This document shows positions 26,331 to 37,123 of a stretch of 64,000 bases of DNA, in pieces. The DNA is from Ignelater luminosus (Eukaryota > Arthropoda > Insecta > Coleoptera > Elateridae). The stretch spans positions 126,514 through 190,513 of the forward strand of contig VTPC01089649.1 of assembly GCA_011009095.1 (NCBI GenBank), written 5' to 3'. A program made the translations under genes and the position numbers. The notes below the pieces were generated by a model that saw only the letters and a list, made by a program, of their open reading frames with translations, ran no database searches and had not been told where the DNA came from. Each line of letters begins with the position of its first letter. The stretch's first letter is position 1.

Positions 26331-27423
26331 AAAAGACTTTTAATTATGTTACGCATGGGTGTGTAAAAAAGTAAAGAAATACTTTACAAAGTGAAACAAT
26401 TTATTATCATTACATGTTTACGACGTAGAATTTTCAAAAATCAATGTCAATATCAAACACCCAGCTCATATTCATTGTACCTACTTTTATTAAGGTGGTT
26501 CGAACCTGAACACGTTTCACATCTTAATTCCAATAGATGGCGTTGTTATGAGATAATTGAAAAATAAGTGTAAAACAATGCATGCAATAAATGTACACGA
26601 TAACACGAAGAAAAAAATATTGTTATAACAAGTAAACGTCTGATTAATGAGAATGAGTATGAAAACATGAGGAGATCGATTACGGCGGCCAAAAAACAAT
26701 ATTGAGGAAGTGGAAAACAAGAACAATACAAACAAAGCGTTAATACAATAATGTCTTTTATATCTATTGCATCATTGGTTCTAATCTATATTTTAGAATG
26801 TGCTGAGATCTTCAAATTGCAGCTATACCTTTTAATCTTCAACCTTCAACTATAAGTCAAATAGTAAAGTACAGGTAGTTTGCATGCATTGGATGATCTG
26901 TAGTAGTACCTAATGGAAACAATTGTTTTGGTAGGTGCGGAAGCACATACTTTTGTTGCTTGACAAATACACACGAACATCACAGATCTAAACAAGTGTT
27001 TCCCACTACTAAAGCAATGCTTCTTTGTTTTACTGCAAATCATACCATTTAAATTACTTGCACTTATTATTTTCCCTATAGTTGAAATTCTGAATGACAA
27101 GCTGTATGACTGGCTATACAAACAAAGTTGTATCTACTATCTACCTGTTGAATTACCAACTTTTTATTCAGAGAATACTCTATTTTGAAAGGTCTCTCAC
27201 ATCAAGGTTTTCTGTGATTTTGGAGTTTTCCTTAGTGGTATGGGATGAATACCAGAATAGTAATTTCCACAGAATTGGTTACCCACCTCTTATCTCACAT
27301 TACTCCGTCCTTCCTAAAATCGTTATTCTCGGCCGAGAAAGGCCTTGAAGCTTCTAAACCTAGAGTAATTCACTCCCAACGAGAAAATGCAACTTTCTGC
27401 AATTGCTCCTGTAAACCTTCCTA

Positions 27424-28400
27424 TACAGGGTGATTCCGAAATAAAGGGTATCCTTTTAATAGGTGATAAGTGAGGCTAAAAGAAGACAAAAAATGAAAAA
27501 ACGAAGTGGTTCCGTGATAATTGAAAATTTTGACAATTTTCCTAAATATTAAAAACTGAAGCCGTCCCTGGTTAGAAAGAAAAGTGTTTCTTGTATTGTC
27601 GCCTTAAAAAGTGAAAGTTAAGGAGATTTACGGTGTTTTTAAACCCTTGTAGTGCAAGAACGAAAATTTACCAGACATGCCTATTTTCTTGGAACTAATA
27701 GTGCAGCTGTAGTAGCACAATGAACAATAAATGCCATCATAAGCTACCCCCTGGACATTTTACAACTTTCCCTTCTTAAATCTGAAGTATGTTTAACATG
27801 CAGGATTGTTGAAATTCGTTAAAACAGTAAAAAAAATAATAACAAAATTTATGTTAGGAACAATTAGACTCCAGTCTCACAAGCAACATTTTAATCCCTT
27901 ATTATTATTTAGTCACATGAATAGGAAACATTTTAAATGGCAATGGATTACACATACTACTTGAATGAAACATGCGTATGGAAGGTACTACTAACTATCA
28001 TCTCTGTATTTAATTCAATTTAATAAATTCAACCAATTTTTATTTATGTAGCATAATGCTTATTGAAGTTTTTGGTTCTTCGGAAGTTTACAGAAAAAAA
28101 TCACTAACAGTAAAATTTTAATATTTTTCCGTTTACAGATTAAAAAGTAAAAGTTATAAATGTGCCCATTGATTATTTAAGGCATTATAGAAACCAGAAA
28201 AACTGTTATACCCCTCACATAAATAGCAATAACTACCTGCCAATGACAAGGACAGTCAGTCAACCCCTATCTATTTTTGCTTAAGTAAAAGTATGAGAGC
28301 AGGACCGGCTTGGCTTAGTAATTAAATTTCAATCGCATTTTTCTCGGAAACTATACAATTTTTACCTACCGTTTTTTATCGCAAATGTTGTAAAAACAGT
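27424..28400 (-). mobile_element. Non-autonomous TIR element, truncated inverted copy
   Basis: It starts with tacagggtgattccgaaata at 27424 and runs to about 28400 (tttacctaccgttttttatc). The sequence is the reverse complement of the complete copy at 36078-37123, with many shared segments (for example the ones matching cccctcacataaatagcaa at about 28214 and gtttttggttcttcggaag at about 28069). The last roughly 45 bases with the second terminal repeat are absent, so this copy is truncated. There is no coding frame. The two copies lie 7.7 kb apart in opposite orientation. Confidence 0.85.
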
Positions 28401-28812
28401 TGGAGATACAACTTTGAATTGTAGTGTAGCTTAAGTAAAATAATAATTACGAAAAGTATGGCACTTAGCAAAAATTCAAAACAGGTCGAGCCGCTTGTGA
28501 TATTTTTATTAATTATAGTAGTTTACATAAAGTAGAAATTTTAGTAAATAATATTCCGAGATGCTCGTTTGATATGATATGAATAAGCAAGAGGAGATGT
28601 GACCTCAAGATCGGAATTGATTGAGGATAAAGATTGAATAAAGAGAAGGGTTAGTATAGTAAGTATAGTCTATTTTCAACATGTACACTTATTTTAAAGA
28701 ATATAATGTGTTGTACTATTTCATATTTGTAACAATGTGCTTGGATAAGGAGATAAAAACACAATACAATTCGTCTTGATCTAAATACCCTTATTGTAAT
28801 TAGATTGCAAAT
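28401..28812. other. Gap downstream of the calaxin-like gene
   Basis: Probable 3' flank of the minus-strand EF-hand gene; no clear polyadenylation signal or other feature. Confidence 0.4.
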
Positions 28813-29930
28813 TTAAGCTCTAATCGTTGATAAGAATGTGTCACATGCTCGTTCATCGGGTAAACAACGACCAAAAGCTTCAAGAAGCAACGGTTCCTCC
28901 GTAACTGATAATTGATAATCTTCTAAAGATACTTTTCCATCCTTATCCTTATCTAATTTCCGCATAACTAACTCGGCTAAATCTTTTGCACCTTCATCAG
29001 GATCTTCGTCTTGAGGATGCTTGATTAAACAATTTCTGAAACATTTCTATAGTTACGACAGAATCTCTCTTATTAAATGTGCCTTAACATACTTTAAAAG
29101 CTGGAACATTTCTTCTTTGGTAATAAAACCATCACTGTTAAGGTCATAGACCGCAAAACAGAATTCCAATTTTTCAGACATGTTCCCTTTCAAAAAGAAT
29201 GATAACCCAGTAAACCATGCCTCAACAGTTAATAAGCCGACATTATTTTTATCCCATACACAGAAAATTCTGTCCATTAACATATCTTCCGTAATTAGAT
29301 TAAAGGTATTGTGTAGTAATTCTCGAAAAATTGTTCTATCGACTCCCTGAAAAAATCGGAAACAATTTAGAAAGACAGTAAATTATAACGAATTTCAGTT
29401 GTGCAGCTAAAAGATGAATAATATAATTGAGGATCCCTCAATATCTGATTGATACCACAGAATTCAACTTCTAGCTTTTCTTGTAATCTATGTGAAATAA
29501 AATAGACGGTTACTTCTTGTGAAGTATTAGGTTTTCCCATAATAGAAACATTAGTCGAGGCGGCATTTTTATCAGAACGTGGTGTAGGTCTGTTCATCGA
29601 AATTAATTTTCTGTAGATTTTATATAAAGCTTCAATCTCGTTTCTGAAATAAATTCTTAGTATTATTTTCTCTATAAATGTTTATTTACCTACTTATCCA
29701 CACAAAACATACTTTGTAAAATGAGTATCTCTTTTTGCCATCTCAAAAACTCTTGTTGGGCACTTAATTTCTTTATCAGTCATTTTCTTACGTTTTGGCC
29801 TCTGGTTATTGTTAGCGGGTATGGATTTAGAATTCCGGTTTCCAGTGAGAAACAGAGAGATGCTTTTCAGGACAAGCGCACCTCCACGTGTGCTTAACGG
29901 TGGCGGCAAATCTTCCCCCGCGTTTGCCAT
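28813..29930 (-). CDS. Calaxin/EFCAB1-like EF-hand protein, 4 exons
   Basis: Exons, 5' to 3': 29930-29713, 29643-29514, 29346-29093 and 29035-28813, joining in frame to 274 aa. The middle matches the calaxin (EFCAB1/CLXN) pattern: GVDRTIFRELLHNTF, then a degenerate EF-hand DRIFCVWDKNNVGLLTVEAW, then FAVYDLNSDGFITKEEMFQL (a full EF loop D-N-D-F-T-E) and RKLDKDKDGKVSLEDYQLSV (another full loop), ending LLLEAFGRCLPDE, a calaxin signature. Known calaxins bind calcium and regulate or dock outer-arm dynein in cilia and sperm tails. The first exon adds a basic extension (about residues 1-60) longer than in vertebrate calaxin. An X-box-like motif lies 348 bases upstream. The exon 2 donor is taken as caagaa|gtaacc because it restores phase with exon 3. 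Confidence 0.88.
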
Positions 29931-30277
29931 CTATAATATATGACACCCTTTTAGTATCCATCATTTCCATTTAAAATTATAATTAAATTATTCAGAATAT
30001 AAACTTAAGCAAAATGGTAAATAAATTTGGATATTCCTATATAATAATAATAGTGTGTGCAATATATGGTATCGACTTGAATATGTTGCTCCTCCTCTTA
30101 ACATATGAAAATTGTAGCGCAAACTTTGTTGTAGCTGGTACAGGAAGCGCCACGCAAGGCGCTCACGCAACACGTAATTTCCCATCACTTTTCGATTTTC
30201 TATTACACAAAAGTCACCTACATTACATTACCTTTCACGTGTGTTCGTTTTAATACACCCCTATGCAATGTTGATTC
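29931..30277. promoter_or_regulatory. 5' flank of the calaxin-like gene
   Basis: Non-coding; overlapping short frames on both strands have no domain. Confidence 0.4.
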
Positions 30278-30290
30278 GTTTCTAAGCAAC
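30278..30290 (-). promoter_or_regulatory. RFX X-box candidate upstream of the calaxin-like gene
   Basis: Reversed, the site reads GTTGCTTAGAAAC, a full match to RYYNYY-N-RRNRAC. It lies 348 bases from the ATG, further than usual, so an untranslated exon or a moved start would be needed for the typical spacing. Finding it next to an axonemal-type gene makes it plausible. Confidence 0.5.
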
Positions 30291-30911
30291 AACGCTAACG
30301 ATTTCGTTTATGCAGCACAGAATCGATATTTTTGAAACAATTTTATCTAGTTTAGATGCATAAGGTTTGAATTTAAGATTTCCTCGTAAAATATTATTTT
30401 TATAGCATTTTGAAGAACAAAAAACGTGAGAAGTATATAAAAACAAAATATATCTATTTTTTATTGCTGATACGTTATATTATTTGTAAATAAAAACAAA
30501 ATCAACATGCAGTTGTAACCCAATAAAATGAATAATAGTTCTATGATGTCTTTTTTTTGAAAATGTTCAGATTTACTACCAGTTCATGCCTGATTCTTGT
30601 TTATTATTGTAAAATAGCAACGCTCATCAGTAAAGTAATGAAAACTGGTAGATGTAGAGGGAAGTGAACTAGAACAAGGACATAACTTAGTAGTATATAC
30701 TACATAATATTTGATTTTTTATGATTTTACAAAAACAGAGAAGGCTTGGGCCGTGTGTCCCTCCTCTTCATTACGCTGCTGTCTCGACGCTTATAACATT
30801 ATTTATCTCCTTTATCTTCTTTCATGATCCATCCAACTAGGGTTGAAACTAATCCGTACAAGTTAGAGGCAGACTGTTATACAACAAATAATCTCATAAT
30901 AGTTCTGTATG
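30291..30911. other. Gap, nothing recognised
   Basis: AT-rich, with no coding frame or repeat that I can support. Confidence 0.4.
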
Positions 30912-31744
30912 TACGAGGTGTGTGAGAAAAGTAATGAGACTGGCAACACTGCGGGAGATCTGGCAACGTTGTGTCTACCGGCCTGTGCTAAACCGGTTTG
31001 TTTATCGCTTCCACTTCCTCAGTCCGAGTTACAACTCCGTACAGCTAACACATTATTTTTGACAACGCCATCAGTGAAGTTGTGTTTTTGTTGTGTGTTA
31101 CAGAAATGGAGCATCGGAATTTAGAGCAACGTTGTGCAATAAAGTTTTGTGTTAAACTTGATGAATCCGCGAGTGTGACTTTTGAAAAGTTGAAACAGGT
31201 CTATGGGGAACAGTGCTTATCAAGAGCACAAGTTTTCCGCTGGCACAAATCATTTTTGGACGGCCGAGAACACGTTGAAGATGAACCTCGCTCAGGGAGA
31301 CCTTCAACTTCAAAAACTGACGAAAACGTTGAACGTGTGAGGGCTCTTGTGAGATCAGACCGTCGTTTAACAATAAGGATGATGAGTGAACAGTTAAATT
31401 TAAACACTTTCACCGTGCATCAAATTTTGACAGACATCATGACAATGCTCCGTGTCACACAGCAATTTCCATCAGTGACTTTTTCCTTTTCCCGAAATTG
31501 AAACATGTCCTAAAAGGACGTCATTTTGGAACTCTGGGGAACATTCAAAAGACTGTGACCGGCCAGTTAAAAGCCATACCAGTTGAAGACTTCCAACGCT
31601 GCTACCAAGAGTGGGAACAACGACTCCGTTGGTGTATAGCTGCCCAAGGGAACTACTTTGAAGGGGATAACATTGTTGTTTGAAAAAAATAAAAACTTTG
31701 GTTAGTATGAAATCAGTCTCATTACTTTTCTCACGTACCTCGTA
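30912..31744 (+). mobile_element. mariner deletion derivative with intact inverted repeats
   Basis: Left end tacgaggtgtgtgagaaaag and right end (reversed) tacgaggtacgtgagaaaag match over about 31 bases with two differences (30912-30942 and 31714-31744). TA dinucleotides bound the element, as expected for mariner. Total length is 833 bases, about two thirds of a full mariner. The inside is a transposase gene missing its central part. Ends this well kept suggest it could still have been mobilised in trans by a full-length relative. Confidence 0.88.
31106..31683 (+). pseudogene. mariner transposase, N-terminal DNA-binding half plus C-terminal tail
   Basis: The ATG at 31106 opens MEHRNLEQRCAIKFCVKLDE, followed by QVYGEQCLSRAQVFRWHKSF and DGREHVEDEPRSGRPSTSKT, the paired helix-turn-helix region with the GRPS linker (about residues 1-75), then RRLTIRMMSEQLNLNTFTVH. 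Near 31427 the catalytic domain is lost up to a fragment HDNAPCHTAISI with the second catalytic residue. A second loss removes everything up to DFFLFPKLKHVLKGRHFG with the third Asp. The C-terminus (QEWEQRLRWCIAAQGNYFEG) is present. Frame changes separate the parts. The first frame alone gives a 131-residue protein from this ATG, in effect a free DNA-binding domain. It has no first catalytic Asp and cannot transpose. Confidence 0.88.
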
Positions 31745-32214
31745 TTTCCAGCTAAGATTGTGAATAGAAGCAATAATGTCCTCCATTCATACTCTGGAGA
31801 GTATGTAATGTCAACGAAGTTGATTACAGTAAATCGGTGCGAGCCGCATAATATCCACCGTTCGAGTTTTTATGCGATAGTAAGCCTGTACCGCATTCGC
31901 GGTTTCAATCTTCAGATTTTCAGTTGGTTATGCCTGTTGAACTCGCTTATCCTAGATGATTTAATGTTACATGATCAAGTCCGGAGAGTCAAAAGACGCT
32001 CGAGACCGGATGTTTGAACATTTTGTCTTCCATCCACGCAGTGAAAATAAAGCTCTAACCGAAACAGGAAAAAGAAACCAAACTTATTTCTCGTGTTTTG
32101 TTTTTTGTACTAGTAAGCTAATCTAGATTTGCTGGTCCTTTAAGTCGGATCTAGTTGAGATATAAATTAATTGTGTTATGTTTTTGCATGATCAGTTAGG
32201 ACTTTTAGGCCTTT
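31745..32214. other. Gap, nothing recognised
   Basis: There is no domain in the short frame at 31760-32017. Confidence 0.4.
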
Positions 32215-32349
32215 ATACGGGGCGGCCCATGAATGACGCATAACAAGAGCACAACAGAGACGAAAACGCTATTAGACTTTTTGACTTACTTTTTAATGAG
32301 GAATAGCGCACCGTGACTATTATGCGTCATTTACAGGATACTGTGTATA
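32215..32349. repeat. Small inverted-repeat element (MITE-like), 135 bp
   Basis: The left part contains cccatgaatgacgcataa (32226-32243). The right part reversed contains tgtaaatgacgcataata, giving inverted ends around a 60-base centre. Flanks read atacggggcgg and, at the right, actgtgtata. No coding capacity; family not assigned. Confidence 0.55.
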
Positions 32350-32829
32350 GTAATAGCAAGAGTTTTGCTTCAAGTTGTATGGAGAAGTTGAGTAGACTGG
32401 GACGATGAGATTAAGCAGGATCACTACAAATGATGGCAACAGATGTTATAATTGAAGTATTTTTTGCATTTACATATTTTCTGGGATGCAAGTAAAAACG
32501 GCATTTGCTGTTGTAGGATATTTTCGATTTGAGAAGAACCAAGATGTTAAGGTTTCTTTGTTGATGTAAAAAACTTAAGTATCCCCTTTAAAACCAGCAA
32601 CTATTTTACAAATAGAGCTAAGAATGCAATAATGTTTAACAAATAGTTTAAGAAAAGGACATTCATCTAAGGTAATAAAAACTTATTTCTGGACGGTCTA
32701 GTTTCCTCTAGCATCACCAAGCCACCAATCGCCTACGACCAACGAGTTACCTTAAAAGCAGTGGCGGTTTTCACAGCTAGCAGAACAGTCGTACATATTT
32801 ACCAACTCTTGGTAAAAAAACAAAATGGT
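32350..32829. other. Gap, nothing recognised
   Basis: AT-rich, with no supported feature. Confidence 0.4.
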
Positions 32830-33420
32830 TTGAAGAAAAAAAGAAGACATGGTAGTTCTATAGAGTAGTAAACTACCTAGGAATAATTGGCATCTTGAAA
32901 AAGTTGCCGATGTTCATCCAGGTCAAGATGGTGAAGTGCTTGTAGTCGTTTCCTGTATATCCTTTTCTTTCTCTTATTTTTCTCCCATAGTTCGTTTTAA
33001 ATGACATTCTTCTAAATAGTCTGCATAATTTTTATAAGCAGTTCTTGCAAAATTAATTAATTTTCCTGTTAGTGGTACGCATGTTCCTTTGTACAGCCAT
33101 TCCGGACAATAAAGTTATTTCTGACACATTGGTTTTATCTTTATAGTAAGGATGCGGCCTGATGATGAAAAAGCTTTTTCTAAATATGCATTTCCATGAG
33201 AAATGCAAAGACATGCCTTAATAACTATTAATAAATTTTTATATTTATTGCTGGCACTTGCTCTAAAATCAATTCGTGATGGTTTTATGTTTTTGGCTTC
33301 TTCATCAAATTTTAGAAGCTCCCATTTATTACCAATAGCATCTTTATCAACATCCACTGGAATATATTTTAAAAGTGTAAAAATCCTATCTGGTTCAGGA
33401 AAAGGATTGCTGATAGAAAA
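32830..33420 (-). pseudogene. hAT transposase C-terminal fragment
   Basis: On the minus strand a frame from about 33420 reads PEPDRIFTLLKYIPVDVDKD and then LIVIKACLCISHGNAYLEKA followed by FSSSGRILTIK. The last two blocks are the hAT C-terminal dimerisation region (usual form L-L-HGNA--ER-FS). Beyond a stop near 33115 a further part reads FARTAYKNYADYLEECHLKR and a Lys/Glu-rich stretch, which corresponds to the tail after the dimerisation region. The upstream catalytic portion is not seen, so this is a 5'-truncated dead copy. Confidence 0.7.
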
Positions 33421-34694
33421 TTGGAAACGTTATAAACCTTTGATACTTGGGACTTATTTATTAGTAAATCATACCGGTATTCCTTGTTTTTATTCTTTGT
33501 ATTTCAGTATAGAGTTTGTATGAATAAGTCTGATTGTGTTGCAGTGAGAAACATAAACTTTTTTTACCTTCTCTTCCCCGCCCCATCAGTACCCACTGTA
33601 TTGATGGTATAGACGTGTTTAGTGATGACATCACGAAACACAAAAATTCAAATGTTGATTCCAAACAAAACTAGTCTCTTAGCAACTGTAGTTACGGACA
33701 GTCCACGTTGTGTATGTTAACCAATAATTACGTTAGTTACATCCTAGCAACTAAATTTGTTTAGAATCAATCAGGCCGTGTGACATCACACTAAACACGT
33801 CTATTGATACAATCAATTTGCATCAATATCGTATCGATACTACTATTAGAAATTCTTTTTAATTTTAGGTGCATATATGACATAGGTGTTTGTTAAATTG
33901 CAAATGGAAATTAAAATCCATGGAAAATCATTACTATGACAAAATCCAGAGACTTTTTAGAGACCTTTGAAATTAGAAATAGAGACTTTAGAGACCTATA
34001 GTCACATTAACGACTTTTTAGAGACTCATGTTAAAAATAGAGAATAGTCTCTCTTTATAGACCATTTGGCAACACTGTAATAATAATAGTAAACATTATT
34101 TGTGATTTTTGTTCGTAACAGAATAAAGAATCTCAATAGTTACTATTAGTAGGGGATTAACTTTCCTTCTGCAACACCGAGCAATAGTCTGCCATCATAT
34201 TGATACCACAACTATCTTGGTACTGCTTTAGAATCTTAGTAAAATCTTTCATCATACTCTTTAGAGTAATTTTCTAAAATCTTTCGTAAATAGTCGATGT
34301 GAGAATGAAGAAAAGTAGTTTCAAGTTCATATATTGCAGCCCAAAAATTTAAAGTCATCTAGCATTTTGTTAACGATATCCCTGTAAATTGTGACCTCGC
34401 ATTTTTCTTAATTAGGCGTCATTGCAAATTCAAAGTGCTTATCTAACATTAATTTACGTATGTTGCATCTACTAATACCCCTCCTTTTGATTTTGTTTGT
34501 GAATTCTGAAAATTTAGATTCTAAAATAAAAAAGAATTCTATAGTTAAAATGTTTACTTGTATATCAGTATTCCTTAAGTCCTTCATGATTATAGGATTT
34601 TCTAAGAAAGATTCGATACCTTATATCCCACTGTTCTCATTCCGAATTTGTCATAATTTTAGTTTCTCATCGGAACCATTTATTGGTAAGCAAT
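33421..34694. other. Gap with an AGAGAC-repeat patch
   Basis: 33945-34065 contains six degenerate copies of an agagac(t/c)ttt-like word, ending in ttggcaacactg at about 34067. The words recur at uneven spacing. The rest is AT-rich with no exon. Confidence 0.4.
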
Positions 34695-35907
34695 ATGGAG
34701 TTTAATTTTAACGAATATGCCGATATATACTGGGCTTATGGGGTTTGCGAAGGAAATGGTAATGGCGCGAAAACTGAATACTTGAAAAGGTTTTCAAATC
34801 GTAGTCAATCATCAGCAAACGTATTTGGAAGATTAGATCGACGGTTAAGAGAGACAGGTCAAATGGTACCAAACCGAACTAATGCTGGTGCTCCGCGAAC
34901 TCGTCTTAACCCTGAACAGAATAACAAATTTTACAAAGTGTTTCTGAAGAACCTGGAAGTAGTACTAGAGGAGTTGCTCGCCGATTTAATATTCCTAGTA
35001 ATTCCACAGTGGATAATGTTTTAAAAGCAGATTCTTTATATCCGTAACTACTCCAACTGGCTACTGTGACGGACAACCTTTTTAATTATTACAATATGCA
35101 TCAGCGGGCTCGCGAAAATCCACATTGTATGAGACCGTCTAGAAACCAGATTAGATCCTTTTCACATGTTTGAATGAGAGTACTAACAACCAACATTATT
35201 GGACCTAACTTTTTACCACAATGCCTGAATGGAGAAACTTATTTTCAATTTATTAATGAACTGATAGATGATTTCCCACTCAATTTGCGAAATGTACTGA
35301 TCTGGGTGCATGACCCATATAGCACCGGACGTCCATTTGTCATCCAAATTTCGTTCCGACGTGCATGGACGTAAATTGGACGTCCACTGGACATCTATTT
35401 ATCATCCAAAACCGTCCAAATTATGCCCAAAGGTCGTCCAGATTATGTCCAAACATCGTCCGAATTATGTATGTCCAAGAATCGTCCGAATTATGTCCAA
35501 AAATTGTCCAAATTATGTCCAAATTACGTACAAAGAAATGTACAAATTACGTCCAGTAACGGACGTCCGTAGGATGTTGGACGTCCAATGGACATTCATA
35601 GGATGTCTGTGTGCTATATGGGGATAGCGCACTACCCATTATGCCTATGCCAGGAAAGCGTTGGATAGGTCGTAATGGTCCTATATCGCGGTCATCGCGA
35701 TCCCCTGATTTAAATCCTTTGTGGTTTTCTGAAAGAAAAGATTTACCAAACACTCTAGAAAATCTACAAGACCTGCAAGCATGAATATTGGACAGTGTAC
35801 AATTAATTACTCCACCAATGCTTACAAATGTTCATAATGGAGTATCATTGCAGGCAACCACCTGCCTGAAAGCTAACAGAGGACAATTTCAACATTTGTT
35901 AAACTAG
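34695..35907 (+). pseudogene. Tc1-like transposase, split by an inserted repeat element
   Basis: The start MEFNFNEYADIYWAYGVCEG with GRLDRRLRETGQMVPNRTNA (34695-34890) is the N-terminal helix-turn-helix part of an insect Tc1-like family. After frame breaks NIIGPNFLPQCLNGETYFQF (35190-35250) and VLIWVHD (to 35313) approach the second catalytic Asp. There a 309-base element interrupts the codon, and the frame resumes SALPIMPMPGKRWIGRNGPI (from about 35625) and SRSPDLNPLWFSERKDLPN (third acidic region altered to NPLWF). The frame ends GQFQHLLN at 35907. The block with the first Asp is missing between about 35020 and 35170. It is dead through deletion, frameshift and insertion. Confidence 0.82.
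35314..35622. mobile_element. Foldback/MITE-like element with internal GTCC repeats, inserted in the Tc1-like gene
   Basis: Perfect 12-base inverted tips, cccatatagcac (35314-35325) and gtgctatatggg (35611-35622), extend imperfectly into cggacgtcc versus cagacatcc. Directly repeated GA flanks both tips, so removing the element and one GA rebuilds the Asp codon of the host transposase. Inside are about eight degenerate direct copies of (gtccaaattat), plus palindromic ggacgtcc words near both ends. No coding capacity. The two-base target duplication does not fit mariner (TA), piggyBac (TTAA) or hAT (8 bp). Confidence 0.75.
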
Positions 35908-36077
35908 ATTATAAGAAATTTAGTTTTTACGATCAATTTGATTTTTGATAAAACTAGGCCTACAATTCCAATTTTTCTGTTGCAGAAGGCAAGTAATTGC
36001 AGTAACATTATTTAAACATTTTATAGATAATGTAGAGATGAGAAGGTGAGAAGTGAAACACTATATTCATAAAACTA
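35908..36077. other. Short gap
   Basis: Nothing recognised; separates the Tc1-like pseudogene from the next element. Confidence 0.4.
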
Positions 36078-37123
36078 TACAGGGTGATTCCGAAATAAAG
36101 GGTATCCTCTTAAAGGTGGGTAGCGGTGTGATAGTACATACATTTGCGATAAAAACCGGTAGGTAAGAATTGCATAGTTTCCGAGAAAAATACGATTGAA
36201 ATTTAATCGTTAGGCCAAGCCGGTCCTGCTCTCTACTTTTACTTAAGCAAAAATCGATAGGGGTTGACTGACTGTCCTTGTCATTGGCAGGTAGTTCTTG
36301 CTATTTATGTGAGGGGTATAATAGTTTTTCAGGTTTCTACAATACCATAAATAACCAGTGGGCACGTTTATAACTTTTACTTTTTAATCTGTAAATGGAA
36401 AAACATTAAAATTTTACTGTTAGTGGTTGTTTCTGTTTCCGAAGAACCAAAAACTTCAATAAACATTATGCTACATAAATAAAAATTGGTTGAATGTATT
36501 GAATTAAACACGGAGGCGATAGTTAGTAGTACCTTCCATACGCATGTTTCATTTAAGTAGTATGTTTATCCGTTGTTATTTAAAATGTTTTCTATTCAAG
36601 TGACTAAATAATAACAAGGGATTAAAATGTTGCTTGTGAGACTGGAGTCTAATTGTTCGTAACATAAATTATGTTATTATTTTTTCAGTAATTGCATTTT
36701 AACAACCCTGCATGTTAAACATATTTCCGGCTGGCTATTGCAATTTCTTTGATCTCCTCAACTTCAGATTTAAAAAGGGAAAGTTGTAAAATGTCTAGGG
36801 GGTAGCTTATGATTGAATTTATTGTTTATTGTGCTACTACACCTGCGTTAGTTCCAAGAAAATAGGCATATCTGGTAAATTTTCATTCTTGCACTACAAT
36901 AGTTTTCAAACATCGTAAATCTCCGTAACTTTCAATTTTTAATCCGAAGGCACGAATACAAGAAACACTTTTCTTTTTCTAACCAGAGACGGCTTCAGTT
37001 TTTAATATTTAGGAAAATTGTCAAAATTTTCAACTTTCACGGAGCCACTTCATTTTTTTGTCTTCTTTTAGCCTTACTGATCACCTATTAAAAGGATACC
37101 CTTTATTTCAGAATCACCCTGTA
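36078..37123 (+). mobile_element. Non-autonomous TIR element, complete copy, 1046 bp
   Basis: Left end tacagggtgattccgaaata plus aagggtatcc, and right end reversed tacagggtgattctgaaata plus aagggtatcc: 30 bases with a single mismatch, bounded by TA. That indicates a Tc1/mariner-type TA target. There is no reading frame of note inside. A truncated copy in the opposite orientation lies at 27424-28400. Confidence 0.88.

Larger units (their letters stand above)
22201..27422. other. Long intergenic gap
   Basis: AT-rich, no supported exon. Open frames at 23543-23806, 23920-24195, 24656-24926, 26517-26735, 26846-27121 and 27094-27433 have no domain, and several overlap on both strands. It holds a pogo-like repeat tip (24249) and a small GC-rich patch (26262-26330). 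Confidence 0.5.

Noticed and set aside
26490-26515. ggttcgaacc as a tRNA T-loop
   Set aside because: No acceptor, D or anticodon stem could be folded around it on either strand.
29988-30253. Overlapping frames of 66 and 79 codons upstream of the calaxin-like gene
   Set aside because: They lie on opposite strands of the same bases with no domain; the region is better explained as 5' flank.
31152-31413. Minus-strand frames of about 70 codons under the 31 kb mariner
   Set aside because: Shadows of the plus-strand helix-turn-helix region.
35400-35560. The gtcc-word array as a CRISPR-like array
   Set aside because: Copies are degenerate, about 15-25 bases apart without constant repeats or unique spacers, and lie inside an inverted-repeat element in a eukaryotic genome.
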